Shown here: positions 1 to 5,778 of the stretch, in pieces
How positions within the stretch are numbered: position 1 is the stretch's first letter
Layout of the letters: the number at the start of each line of letters is the position of its first letter
Origin: JAEUNJ01 sp052035955
GTDB taxonomy: Bacteria; Pseudomonadota; Gammaproteobacteria; Burkholderiales; Rhodocyclaceae
Length of the DNA: 7,720 nucleotides
Direction of reading: 5' to 3'
NCBI GenBank assembly: GCA_052035955.1
Contig: JBPOHD010000042.1
Location: 1-7,720, forward strand
Program-made: the position numbers and the translations under genes
The notes under the pieces: generated by a model
Told to the model about the DNA's origin: nothing
Seen by the model: only the letters and a program-made list of their open reading frames with translations
Database searches by the model: none

Positions 1-52
1 TCGGGATTCTTCCTTTCGTGTGCTTGGCGGCTCACGTTTGGAAGTCTCTACG

Positions 53-124
53 ATGGACAACCCCGAATACGTCAAACTTTTACTGCCTCCCCGGCAGAGC
101 CGGGGGGCCTCCCTTGGTTGCTAG
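53..124 (+). CDS. possible 23-residue ORF or remnant of a gene start
   Basis: An ATG at 53 is preceded by GGAAG (40-44) with an 8-base spacer, which is a plausible ribosome binding site. The frame reads MDNPEYVKLLLPPRQSRG and then five more residues to a TAG at 122-124. The end of the frame lies where the composite repeat begins (about 123), and the second half is made by a GC-rich hairpin (87-107). The codons CTT and TTA are unusual beside the GC-rich genes of this window. It may be the first codons of a gene cut off by repeat sequence, part of a mobile-element remnant, or not coding at all. I do not recognise a function, and there is no recognisable domain. Confidence 0.2.
   Translation: MDNPEYVKLLLPPRQSRGASLGC
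87..107. repeat. GC-rich inverted repeat (hairpin)
   Basis: CCCCGGC (89-95) pairs with GCCGGGG (99-105) around the loop AGA. The stem can be extended by a wobble pair and one more pair to 87/107. No T-run follows on either strand, so an intrinsic terminator is not supported. It lies just before the left composite repeat and looks like a dispersed palindromic repeat or the edge of an element. Confidence 0.5.
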
Positions 125-195
125 GGCTTTGCGGGAGCTTCCCGCTCGGCGGAATTGCCGCCCTGGGGGAAATGTCGCTGTCGTTTCCGGGTACT

Positions 196-231
196 CCTTG
201 GTGCCCCTTGGTGTCCTTGGTGTCTTGGTGG
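196..231. repeat. nonamer tandem array (CCTTGGTGT type), left copy
   Basis: Successive blocks are CCTTGGTGC (196-204), one extra C, CCTTGGTGT (206-214), CCTTGGTGT (215-223) and a final CTTGGTGG (224-231), leading into TTTGCC. The same array recurs at 7108-7152 with one more block and at 7492-7527 with the same number. Confidence 0.85.
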
Positions 232-256
232 TTTGCCTTTCCGGACGGCGGACCAC

Positions 257-286
257 CCCATCGCGCCGCATGCGGCGCTCCTACAA
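257..286 (-). repeat. REP-like palindrome, perfect-stem type
   Basis: Read on the minus strand it starts TTGTAGGAGC and ends CGATGGG, around the perfect 16-base palindrome GCGCCGCATGCGGCGC. The GTAG tetranucleotide at one end resembles REP elements mobilised by REP-associated tyrosine transposases. It forms an inverted pair with the plus-strand element at 308-337, with 21 bases between them. Confidence 0.8.
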
Positions 287-307
287 GGGGAGCGGGCGAT
301 CGGGTTT

Positions 308-337
308 TTGTAGGAGCGGCGGTCACGCCGCGATGGG
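308..337 (+). repeat. REP-like palindrome, GTCA-loop type
   Basis: It reads TTGTAGGAGC, then stem GCGGCG, loop GTCA, stem CGCCGC, then GATGGG. It shares its ends with the minus-strand elements but has a different stem and loop. It pairs with 257-286 through complementary CTCCTACAA and TTGTAGGAG tails, the layout of a bacterial interspersed mosaic element (BIME). Confidence 0.8.
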
Positions 338-351
338 TTTCGGGACGGCTG

Positions 352-373
352 CCATCGCGCCGCAGGCGGCGCT
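352..373 (-). repeat. partial REP-like palindrome downstream of the kinase gene
   Basis: CCATCGCGCCGCAGGCGGCGC matches the minus-oriented REP type, but the CTCCTACAA end is replaced by unrelated bases (TGCGGGG), so the GTAG end is missing. It lies directly 3' of the kinase stop codon. In the kinase mRNA it would fold into a strong GC hairpin that may protect the 3' end, although no T-run follows. Confidence 0.6.
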
Positions 374-391
374 GCGGGGCCGTGCCGGGGC

Positions 392-2944
392 TCAGCCCGC
401 GGCGTCGGTCGCGGCGCCGGGACGGCGGCGGGCGTGGGCGGCGATGGCGGCGACCAGGCGGGCCGGCGACACGGGCTTGAAGACGAAATCGGCGATGCCG
501 GCGGCCAGGCAATCCTCCCGGTCGGTCCCCAGGGCATGGGCGGTCATGGCCAGCAAGGGAAGCTCCGGCGCCAGTTCGCGGAGGCGGCGCGCCGCCTCGC
601 AGCCCCCCATGTGCGGCATATGGACGTCGAGGAGGGCCAGGTCGAAGGCGCCGCCGGCGGCGACCCGGTCCACGGCCTGGCGCCCGTCGTCGACGGCGAG
701 GACGGTGGCGCCGGCCGCGCGCAGGGCGTCGGCGAGGATGGCCCGGCTCAGTTCGTCGTCCTCGGCGGCGAGGATGGAGAAGCCGGCCAGGGGGCCATCG
801 GCGGCGGCCCGCGCCATGCCCCCGGCATCGACGGCAGTCTCCGGCAGCAGCAGCGGCAGGCGGACCTCGAAGCAACTGCCGGCGCCGGGCCGGCTGTGGG
901 CCAGGATGCGGCCGCCCATGAGGTGGACGAGGCGCTCGGCGACGGCCAGGCCGAGGCCGGTGCCGCCCTGGCGCCGGGTGGTCGATCCGTCCAGTTGCTC
1001 GAAGGGACGGAAGGCGCGGGCGAGGTCGGCCTCGGCGATGCCGATGCCGGTGTCGGAGACCTGCAGCAGCAGCTCGCCGGCCGCCACTTCCAGGCCCAGG
1101 TCGATCCGCCCGCCGTCGGTGAACTTGACGGCGTTGGAGAGCAGGATGCCGATCACCCGCCCGAGGCGCTCCGGATCGCCCAGGCAGGCGGCGGGCAGGC
1201 CGGGGGGCAGGGAGAGGGTCAGTTCCAGGCCCTTGCCCCGGGCGGCCTCGCGCTGGACCTCGACGGCGGCAGCGGCGACCTCGGCGGGCGAAAAGGCCTG
1301 CCGGACGGGATGCAGCCGGCCGGCATCGAGGGCGGCGAAATCGAGGATGTCCTCCATGACGTCCTGAAGGCGGCGGGCCTGGGCCTCGATCCTGTCGAAG
1401 GCGGCGGCGGCCTTCTCCGGATCGGCGGCCTGGCGCCGGCCGATGCCGGCAAAGCCGAGGATGCCGTGGATGGGCGTGCGGATCTCGTGGCTGATGTTGG
1501 CCATGAACTCCTGGCGCAGGCGGACCAGTTCCTCGGCGGCGGCCAGGGCCCGCTCGCGGGCCTCGGCGGCGGCCCGGCGGGGGCCCAGGTCCACGAAGCC
1601 GACGACGGCACCGGTGACGACGCCGTCCTCGACCACCGGATGGGTGGTGTAGAGGACGGGCAGCGGCTGCCCGCCGGCGGTCCAGAAGACCTCGTCGTCC
1701 ACGCGCACCGTGGTGCCCTCGCGGATGGCCTGCAGGCCGCGGCACTGGTCGGCCGGATAGGGCGTGCCGTCGGGCCGGGTGTGGTGGAACAGGCGATGGG
1801 CGTCCTGGCCGAGCACTTCCTCGGCGCGGTAGCCGAGCAGGGCGCAGGCGGCCGGGTTCACCAGGGTGATGCGGCCCTCCCGGTCGATGCCGTAGATGCC
1901 GTCGCCGGCGGCATCGAGGATGCGCCGGGCCCGGGTCTCGCTGTCGCGCCGTTCGGCCTGGGCGGCGTCGAGCACCCGGCGCGCCCGGTCGATCTCGACG
2001 ATGCCGGTCGGCCGGACGGCGCCGACGGCGGCGTCGCCCTGAGGCGCGGGATCGGCCAGGGAGGCGACGGCCCGGCCGAGGCGGCGGCTGGCCGATCGCA
2101 CGCCGAGGATGCCCAGGGCGAGGGTGCCGAGGACGGCCGCGGCGAGGACCCCGCGGGCCACCAACAGGTCGCCGCGATGGGATGCCGCCGGGATGCGCAG
2201 GGCGTAGGACCAGGGGGCGAGGCGCGACTTGACGACGAATTCCCGGTCGTCCGCCGCCGGCGCCGGGCCGCCGCCGGCCTCGGCGATGGTCTGGCCGGTG
2301 CCGTCGCGCAGGACGAGGGCCCAGCCCGGCGGCAGCGACACCCTGGCGATCCGCGCCTGGAGCTGGCCGCTCTCCATGGCCGACATGAGGACGTGGGGGA
2401 CCCGATCCCCCCGCTCCACGGGGACCGCCAGCGCCACCATGGGCAAGCCGGCCAGGTGGCCGACGAAGAGGTCGCCCACCACCGGCCGCCTTTCGGCGAA
2501 GGCGGTCGGGACGGCGGCGAGGCCCTTCGGACGGGGCAGGGGCGGCAGGCGGGTGCCGTAGGCGGCGCGGGTATTGAAGACGATTGCATCGTCGGCACCG
2601 ACGAGCAGCACATGGCTGCCGAACTGCTGCCGGTAGCCCTGGGCCTCCCGGTAGAACTCGGGCCAGCGGGCCGGGTCGTCGACGAGCGGCGAGGCGGCGA
2701 GGACCCCGAGGGCCCAGAGCCGCGATTGCAGGTTGCCGTCGATGGCGGCGGCGATATTGCTCACCAGGTGGGTGGCGTCCCGGTCGCTGTCGCGCCAGCG
2801 GCTGAGGAAGCCGTCGGCGGCCAGCCAGAGGACCACCAGGACCAGGGGCAGGAGGCTGAGCCAGACCAGGCGGGAAAGCAGGACCGGAACCGATACGGAC
2901 GGCACCGAGGCCGAGGATCCACGCAAGCCATGTCGGCTGGACAT
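392..2944 (-). CDS. membrane-bound hybrid histidine kinase (PAS, HisKA, HATPase, receiver)
   Basis: This 850-residue sensor kinase should autophosphorylate on a histidine and pass phosphate to its own C-terminal receiver. A transmembrane helix (about 21-42) is followed by a roughly 220-residue periplasmic region, possibly of Cache type, and a second helix (about 263-283). A PAS domain (about 337-455) follows. The HisKA H-box ISHEIRTP places the phosphorylated residue at H486. The ATPase domain has the N-box with N604, the DTGIGI box (631-636), an F-box (645-650) and GTGLGL (661-666). The receiver has the acidic cluster E728/D729/D730, phospho-acceptor D773, T801 and K823, so all key residues are present. 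No HPt domain or separate regulator is seen. The ATG at 2944 is well placed, with AAAGGAG (2951-2957) and a 6-base spacer. The gene lies 128 bases after marR on the same strand and may share its transcript or use its own promoter. The ligand is unknown; sensing an aromatic acid is only an inference from the neighbours. Confidence 0.95.
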   Translation of the reverse strand: MSSRHGLRGSSASVPSVSVPVLLSRLVWLSLLPLVLVVLWLAADGFLSRWRDSDRDATHLVSNIAAAIDGNLQSRLWALGVLAASPLVDDPARWPEFYREAQGYRQQFGSHVLLVGADDAIVFNTRAAYGTRLPPLPRPKGLAAVPTAFAERRPVVGDLFVGHLAGLPMVALAVPVERGDRVPHVLMSAMESGQLQARIARVSLPPGWALVLRDGTGQTIAEAGGGPAPAADDREFVVKSRLAPWSYALRIPAASHRGDLLVARGVLAAAVLGTLALGILGVRSASRRLGRAVASLADPAPQGDAAVGAVRPTGIVEIDRARRVLDAAQAERRDSETRARRILDAAGDGIYGIDREGRITLVNPAACALLGYRAEEVLGQDAHRLFHHTRPDGTPYPADQCRGLQAIREGTTVRVDDEVFWTAGGQPLPVLYTTHPVVEDGVVTGAVVGFVDLGPRRAAAEARERALAAAEELVRLRQEFMANISHEIRTPIHGILGFAGIGRRQAADPEKAAAAFDRIEAQARRLQDVMEDILDFAALDAGRLHPVRQAFSPAEVAAAAVEVQREAARGKGLELTLSLPPGLPAACLGDPERLGRVIGILLSNAVKFTDGGRIDLGLEVAAGELLLQVSDTGIGIAEADLARAFRPFEQLDGSTTRRQGGTGLGLAVAERLVHLMGGRILAHSRPGAGSCFEVRLPLLLPETAVDAGGMARAAADGPLAGFSILAAEDDELSRAILADALRAAGATVLAVDDGRQAVDRVAAGGAFDLALLDVHMPHMGGCEAARRLRELAPELPLLAMTAHALGTDREDCLAAGIADFVFKPVSPARLVAAIAAHARRRPGAATDAAG

Positions 2945-3001
2945 GCGGCACTCCTTTCGGCGGCGTGCTGGGGAATCACGCCGTGTCTCCGATTCTCACC
3001 T

Positions 3002-3065
3002 CCGGCCACGGGTCCGGCAATGACTTTCGGCAATTCCAATGCCTTTTTTTGGGGACCGTGGCCGG
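3002..3065. repeat. long-range inverted repeat between marR and kinase gene
   Basis: The arm at 3002-3015 (CCGGCCACGGGTCC) is complementary to the arm at 3053-3065 (GGACCGTGGCCGG) over 13 pairs with one bulged base, around a 37-base loop. The loop contains CGGCAAT twice (3015-3021 and 3028-3034) and a run of seven T. In a minus-strand transcript it could fold in the marR-kinase intercistronic region. A role in processing, partial termination or protein binding is possible but unproven. Confidence 0.5.
3029..3044 (-). promoter_or_regulatory. candidate sigma-54-type promoter for the histidine kinase gene
   Basis: On the minus strand AGGCATTGGAATTGCC has GG and GC dinucleotides separated by exactly 10 bases, the invariant sigma-54 spacing. 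AGGCAT matches four of six bases of the -24 box TGGCAC, and TTGCC matches four of five of the -12 box TTGCA. Seven A lie immediately upstream. The predicted start would be near 3018, about 75 bases before the kinase ATG. The core is nearly palindromic, so the plus strand also shows GG-N10-GC spacing, which weakens the call. No enhancer-binding activator gene is in the window. Confidence 0.3.
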
Positions 3066-3072
3066 GAATGCC

Positions 3073-3564
3073 TCAGCCGGCCGCGGGCTGCAGGCGGCGC
3101 AGCAGCCGGCGCAGGAAGTCGGCCTCGTCGGCGGTCAGGCCGGCCAGGGCCTCGGCCTCGACGCGGCGGGCCAGGGGGACGATGGCCCGGGCGGCGGCCA
3201 GGCCGGCGGCGCTGGCTTCGACGTCGGTGGCCCGGCGGTCGCTGGCGGAGGGCTGGCGGCGGACCAGGCGCCGCGCTTCCAGGCCGGCCAGGACGCGGAC
3301 CAGGGTGGGCGGCTCGAGGCCGGTGGCCAGGGCCAGGTCACCGACGCGCTGGCGGCCGCGGTGGGCCAGGGCGGCGACCACCCGCCATTCGGCGAGGCTG
3401 AGGCCGTGGGGGGCCAGGGCGGGCTCGAAGCGCTGCAGGACGGCCCGGTGGGCCTGGTGCAGCAGGTAGGGGACGTAGCCTTCCAGGTCCAGGGATTCGC
3501 TTCCATCCGGAAGGGTTTCTTGGCGCGGCGGGGCGGCGCGGCGGGGGCGGGCGGAGGCAGTCAT
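3073..3564 (-). CDS. MarR-family transcriptional regulator
   Basis: This is a 163-residue winged-helix regulator, normal size for the MarR family, whose members bind DNA as dimers and usually release it on binding phenolic or aromatic ligands. Residues 28-50 look like the N-terminal dimerisation helix. The winged helix spans about 56-122, with the recognition helix in the stretch GLEPPTLVRVLAGLE (82-96) and the wing around SDRRATD (108-114), the usual MarR D-R-R signature. I chose the ATG at 3564. An upstream in-frame TTG at 3618 would add 18 residues but has no binding site, whereas AGAGGAAG lies 14-16 bases before the ATG, rather far. The gene is divergent from the dioxygenase gene across a roughly 180-base gap holding overlapping candidate promoters and a palindrome, so it probably controls both itself and the gentisate genes. 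The effector, perhaps gentisate or a precursor, is inferred. Confidence 0.9.
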   Translation of the reverse strand: MTASARPRRAAPPRQETLPDGSESLDLEGYVPYLLHQAHRAVLQRFEPALAPHGLSLAEWRVVAALAHRGRQRVGDLALATGLEPPTLVRVLAGLEARRLVRRQPSASDRRATDVEASAAGLAAARAIVPLARRVEAEALAGLTADEADFLRRLLRRLQPAAG

Positions 3565-3640
3565 GGCGTGGAATGCGTCTTCCTCTGGGCGTATCCGGAC
3601 AAGGGCAGGCGGATGCAAGGATAGCGCCGGCGGCCGGGGC

Positions 3641-3669
3641 TTGCAAAAAATACTTCAATATGGAATGAT
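3641..3669 (+). promoter_or_regulatory. candidate sigma-70 promoter for the gentisate dioxygenase gene
   Basis: TTGCAA (3641-3646) matches four of six -35 bases, and AATGAT (3664-3669) matches four of six -10 bases, with the ideal 17-base spacer. The region is strikingly AT-rich against its surroundings. Transcription would start near 3676, giving a leader of about 65 bases before the ATG at 3742. Confidence 0.5.
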
Positions 3670-3676
3670 AAGTCCA
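3647..3676 (-). promoter_or_regulatory. candidate sigma-70 promoter for marR
   Basis: On the minus strand TGGACT (3676-3671) matches four of six -35 bases. After 18 bases TATTTT (3652-3647) matches four of six -10 bases. A start near 3640 would give a leader of about 75 bases before the marR ATG. It overlaps the plus-strand promoter almost entirely. Confidence 0.45.
3650..3669. promoter_or_regulatory. candidate MarR operator (near-palindrome)
   Basis: The core TTCAATATGGAA (3654-3665) equals its reverse complement at 10 of 12 positions, and symmetric AT steps at 3650-3651 and 3668-3669 extend it to 20 bases. MarR proteins typically bind AT-rich imperfect palindromes of 16-20 bases. This one lies between the -35 and -10 boxes of both divergent candidate promoters and overlaps the plus-strand -10 box, so a bound dimer would block both. 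Confidence 0.5.
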
Positions 3677-3741
3677 CTGACAAACGCCGGGGCGACCCGG
3701 TCCCGCGCGACGCCGCCGCGCCCTGGAGGAAGGAGAGCCCC

Positions 3742-4788
3742 ATGAGCAACGAACTGGGACGGGTCGAGGACCTGCCGAAGGACTACTACGACGGCCTGGT
3801 GGCGAAGAACACGCTGCCCCTGTGGCCTTCGCTGCGCGCCGTGCTGCCCTACGGCAAGCCGGCCCGGAAGACGCAGCCGGTGCTGTGGCGCTACGCCGAG
3901 GTGCGGCCGGACCTGATGCGGGCCGGCGAGCTGACGCCGATCGAGAAGGCGGAGCGGCGGGTGGTGGTGCTCTGCAACCCGGGCCTGGGCCTGGAGGCGA
4001 TGCAGGCGACGCCGACCATCTACATCGGCCTGCAGCTGATCCTGCCCGGGGAGACGGCGCCCAACCACCGCCACTCGCCGACGGCGGTGCGCTTCGTGGT
4101 GGAGGGCAACGGCGGCTTCACGATCGTGAACGGGGAGAAGCTGCCGATGGAGAAGGGCGACCTGATCCTCACCCCGCCGGGACTCTGGCACGAGCACGGC
4201 CACGAGGGCCAGGGCCCGGTGGTCTGGCTGGACGCCCTCGACCTGCCGGTGATCTACGGCATCGAGGCCTCCTACTGCATCGAGGGCCGGTCGCAGGCGG
4301 TGGACAAGCCGGCCGGCCACGGCAACGCCCGCTTCCGCCAGGGCGGCGTGATCCCCTACGACACCCTGGGCGAGAACCGCACGGACTACCCGCTGCTGCG
4401 CTTCCCCTGGAAGGAGGTGAGGCAGACGCTCACCGCCCTGGCCGGGGTGACGGCGAAGGACGAACTGGTGCACGTGGCCTACGTGAACCCGGAGACGGGC
4501 CGCGAGTGCCTGCGCACCCTGGGCTTCTCGGCCGTCATGCTGCGGCCGGGCCAGGAGATCCGCCTGAAGCGGCGCTCCGCCTCCTGCGTGCTGCACGGGG
4601 TGGAGGGCGGCGGCACGGCGAGCATCGACGGCGTCACCCACGCCTTCGGGGAAGCCGATACCATGGCGGTGCCGACCCACGCCGAGGTGACGCTGGCCAA
4701 CGGCTCGGGCACGCAGCCGGCCTTCCTGTTCATGGTGGACGACGCGCCCCTGCACCGGAAGCTGGGCATCTACGAGGTTTACGAATAA
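3742..4788 (+). CDS. gtdA: gentisate 1,2-dioxygenase
   Basis: This cytoplasmic Fe(II) bicupin enzyme inserts O2 into gentisate (2,5-dihydroxybenzoate) and opens the ring to maleylpyruvate, the committed step of the gentisate pathway. The length of 348 residues is typical of the family. The first cupin carries the metal site: NHRH (108-111) gives H109 and H111, and GLWHEHGHE (147-155) gives H150 as the third ligand. The second cupin (about 260-330) has LKRR (275-278) where an HxH pair would be, so it probably binds no metal, as in most characterised homologues. The ATG at 3742 is fixed by AAGGAG (3730-3735) with a 6-base spacer. The divergent MarR gene and the following FAH-family gene support a role in gentisate catabolism. 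Relatives such as salicylate 1,2-dioxygenase and 1-hydroxy-2-naphthoate dioxygenase share this fold and cannot be excluded from sequence alone. The symbol follows common usage for the family. Confidence 0.9.
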   Translation: MSNELGRVEDLPKDYYDGLVAKNTLPLWPSLRAVLPYGKPARKTQPVLWRYAEVRPDLMRAGELTPIEKAERRVVVLCNPGLGLEAMQATPTIYIGLQLILPGETAPNHRHSPTAVRFVVEGNGGFTIVNGEKLPMEKGDLILTPPGLWHEHGHEGQGPVVWLDALDLPVIYGIEASYCIEGRSQAVDKPAGHGNARFRQGGVIPYDTLGENRTDYPLLRFPWKEVRQTLTALAGVTAKDELVHVAYVNPETGRECLRTLGFSAVMLRPGQEIRLKRRSASCVLHGVEGGGTASIDGVTHAFGEADTMAVPTHAEVTLANGSGTQPAFLFMVDDAPLHRKLGIYEVYE

Positions 4789-4806
4789 GCCCGGCAAGGG
4801 CATTTG

Positions 4807-4846
4807 CACCACGGAGGTCACAGAGGTCACGGAGGAGAAACGGAGG
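4807..4846. repeat. nonamer tandem array (CACGGAGGT type)
   Basis: Three nonamers in a row, CACGGAGGT (4810-4818), CACAGAGGT (4819-4827) and CACGGAGGA (4828-4836), are followed by a degenerate GAAACGGAGG. It is a different family from the arrays at the window ends but of the same style. It sits 18 bases after the dioxygenase stop codon. The rest of the 251-base gap up to 5039 shows only short hairpins and no gene. Confidence 0.7.
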
Positions 4847-4975
4847 CCTGGCGGATTCGAGGCGCCCACCCGACGGGTGATGCGAACGCGGTCCGCAATG
4901 CCCGGATGCATGGCCTTTCTCCGGGCCTCCGCGCCACCGCGGCGAGGTTTTCACGACAGGCGACACGCATGCACA

Positions 4976-4996
4976 CGGCCCCGACGGACGGGGCCG
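4976..4996. other. GC hairpin upstream of the FAH-family gene
   Basis: CGGCCCCG (4976-4983) pairs perfectly with CGGGGCCG (4989-4996) around the loop ACGGA, an 8-pair stem. No T-run follows, so it is not a standard intrinsic terminator. It lies 43 bases before the start codon at 5040 and could affect mRNA processing or translation between the dioxygenase and hydrolase genes. Confidence 0.45.
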
Positions 4997-5039
4997 CCAA
5001 CGGTAGCGAACACCCCCCCAGACAGATGACGAGGTCCCC

Positions 5040-5741
5040 ATGAGCACCGATTACACATTCGCCCCCCCGGCCGTCGCCGCCGCGCCCGTGCGCGGCAGCG
5101 CCGCCCGCTTCCCCATCGGCCGCATCTTCTGCGTCGGCCGCAACTACGAGGCCCATGCCAGGGAGATGGGCGTGGCGGTGGACCGGGAGGCGCCCTTCTA
5201 CTTCACCAAGGCGGCCGGCGACTACGTGCCCTCGGGGGCCACGGTGGCCTATCCGCCGGGGACGGCCAACTACCACTACGAGATGGAATTCGTCGTGGCC
5301 ATCGGCAAGGCGGGTTTCCGCATCGCCGAGGAGCAGGCCCTGGCGCATGTCTTCGGCTATGCCTGCGGCCTGGACATGACGCGCCGCGACCTGCAGCTGG
5401 CGGCCCGGGAGCAGCGGCGGCCCTGGGACCTGGGCAAGGACTTCGAGCAATCGGCGGTGCTGTCGGAGATCGTGCCGGCGGCGGACTGCGGCCATCCGGC
5501 CAGCGGCGCCATCGAGCTGCGGGTGAACGGGCAGACGAAGCAGTCCTCCGACCTCTCGCTGCTGATCCACGGCGTGCCGGCCCTGCTCGCCCACCTTTCC
5601 CGCTACTACCACCTGCAGCCGGGCGACCTGATCTACACGGGGACGCCGGAAGGCGTCGGCCCGGTGGTGGCGGGCGACCGCATCGAGGGTTCCATCGCCG
5701 GCATCGGCGGCATCGCGCTGAGCATCGGCCCGGCCGAGTGA
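5040..5741 (+). CDS. nagK: fumarylacetoacetase-family hydrolase, probable fumarylpyruvate hydrolase
   Basis: This protein probably cleaves the C-C bond of fumarylpyruvate to fumarate and pyruvate, the last step of the gentisate route. If no isomerase works with it, it may instead cleave maleylpyruvate to maleate and pyruvate. It has 233 residues, typical of the short single-domain FAH proteins. The metal site is E81 and E83 in HYEMEF plus D112 in GLDMTRRDL. Other family marks are GRNYEAHA (33-40), WDLGKDF with K133, and the YTGTPEGVGP turn (199-208). The ATG at 5040 follows GAGG (5031-5034) with a 5-base spacer. The gene is 251 bases behind the dioxygenase gene, farther than usual for a tight operon, and the gap holds a tandem repeat and a hairpin. 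Members of this family differ in substrate (fumarylpyruvate, acylpyruvates, homocatechol pathway acids); the context favours fumarylpyruvate, and the symbol is given on that basis. Confidence 0.85.
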   Translation: MSTDYTFAPPAVAAAPVRGSAARFPIGRIFCVGRNYEAHAREMGVAVDREAPFYFTKAAGDYVPSGATVAYPPGTANYHYEMEFVVAIGKAGFRIAEEQALAHVFGYACGLDMTRRDLQLAAREQRRPWDLGKDFEQSAVLSEIVPAADCGHPASGAIELRVNGQTKQSSDLSLLIHGVPALLAHLSRYYHLQPGDLIYTGTPEGVGPVVAGDRIEGSIAGIGGIALSIGPAE

Positions 5742-5778
5742 GCGTCTGCCGGGCGACGGGAAGGGCGGGCCGGCGCTG

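Larger units (their letters stand above)
123..374. repeat. composite repeat, left copy (5'-truncated)
   Basis: This stretch matches the right-hand repeat units starting from the shared string AGGGCTTTGCGGGAG (123-137, compare 7043-7057). In order it holds a diverged 60-base linker, a nonamer array of CCTTGGTGT type (196-231), two heptamers of GGACGGC type (243-256), and three REP-like palindromes (257-286, 308-337, 352-373). Compared with the right-hand units it lacks the first 81 bases or so, including the octamer array, and has one upstream minus-oriented REP instead of two. It ends 18 bases before the stop codon of the histidine kinase gene. No convincing gene lies here; frames through it are low-complexity by-products of the repeats. 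Confidence 0.85.

Noticed and set aside
72..2951. A long minus-strand frame overlapping the kinase in another frame
   Set aside because: Its translation is dominated by arginine, proline and glycine runs without domains; the kinase frame carries every catalytic motif and the better ribosome binding site.
3029..3050. A hairpin followed by seven T on the plus strand, resembling an intrinsic terminator
   Set aside because: The stem is only about four solid pairs, and no plus-strand gene lies upstream; both neighbouring genes are on the minus strand, where the run reads as A.
434..3469. A plus-strand open frame of about 1,000 codons antisense to the kinase and marR genes
   Set aside because: It is a mirror of GC-rich coding sequence: glycine/alanine/aspartate-rich with no recognisable domain, while the opposite strand encodes complete kinase and MarR motifs.
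3565..3618. An N-terminal extension of the MarR protein from a TTG at 3618
   Set aside because: No ribosome binding site precedes it, and the added residues lie outside the family's usual N-terminus; the ATG at 3564 gives a standard length.
3655..4911. A 418-codon minus-strand frame antisense to the dioxygenase gene
   Set aside because: Histidine/arginine/valine-rich mirror translation of a well-supported gentisate dioxygenase, with no plausible start context.
4900..4926. A GCCCGGA/TCCGGGC hairpin as a dioxygenase terminator or riboswitch
   Set aside because: It has a 13-base loop and no T-run, and no known riboswitch core was recognised; such pairings are common by chance in GC-rich DNA.
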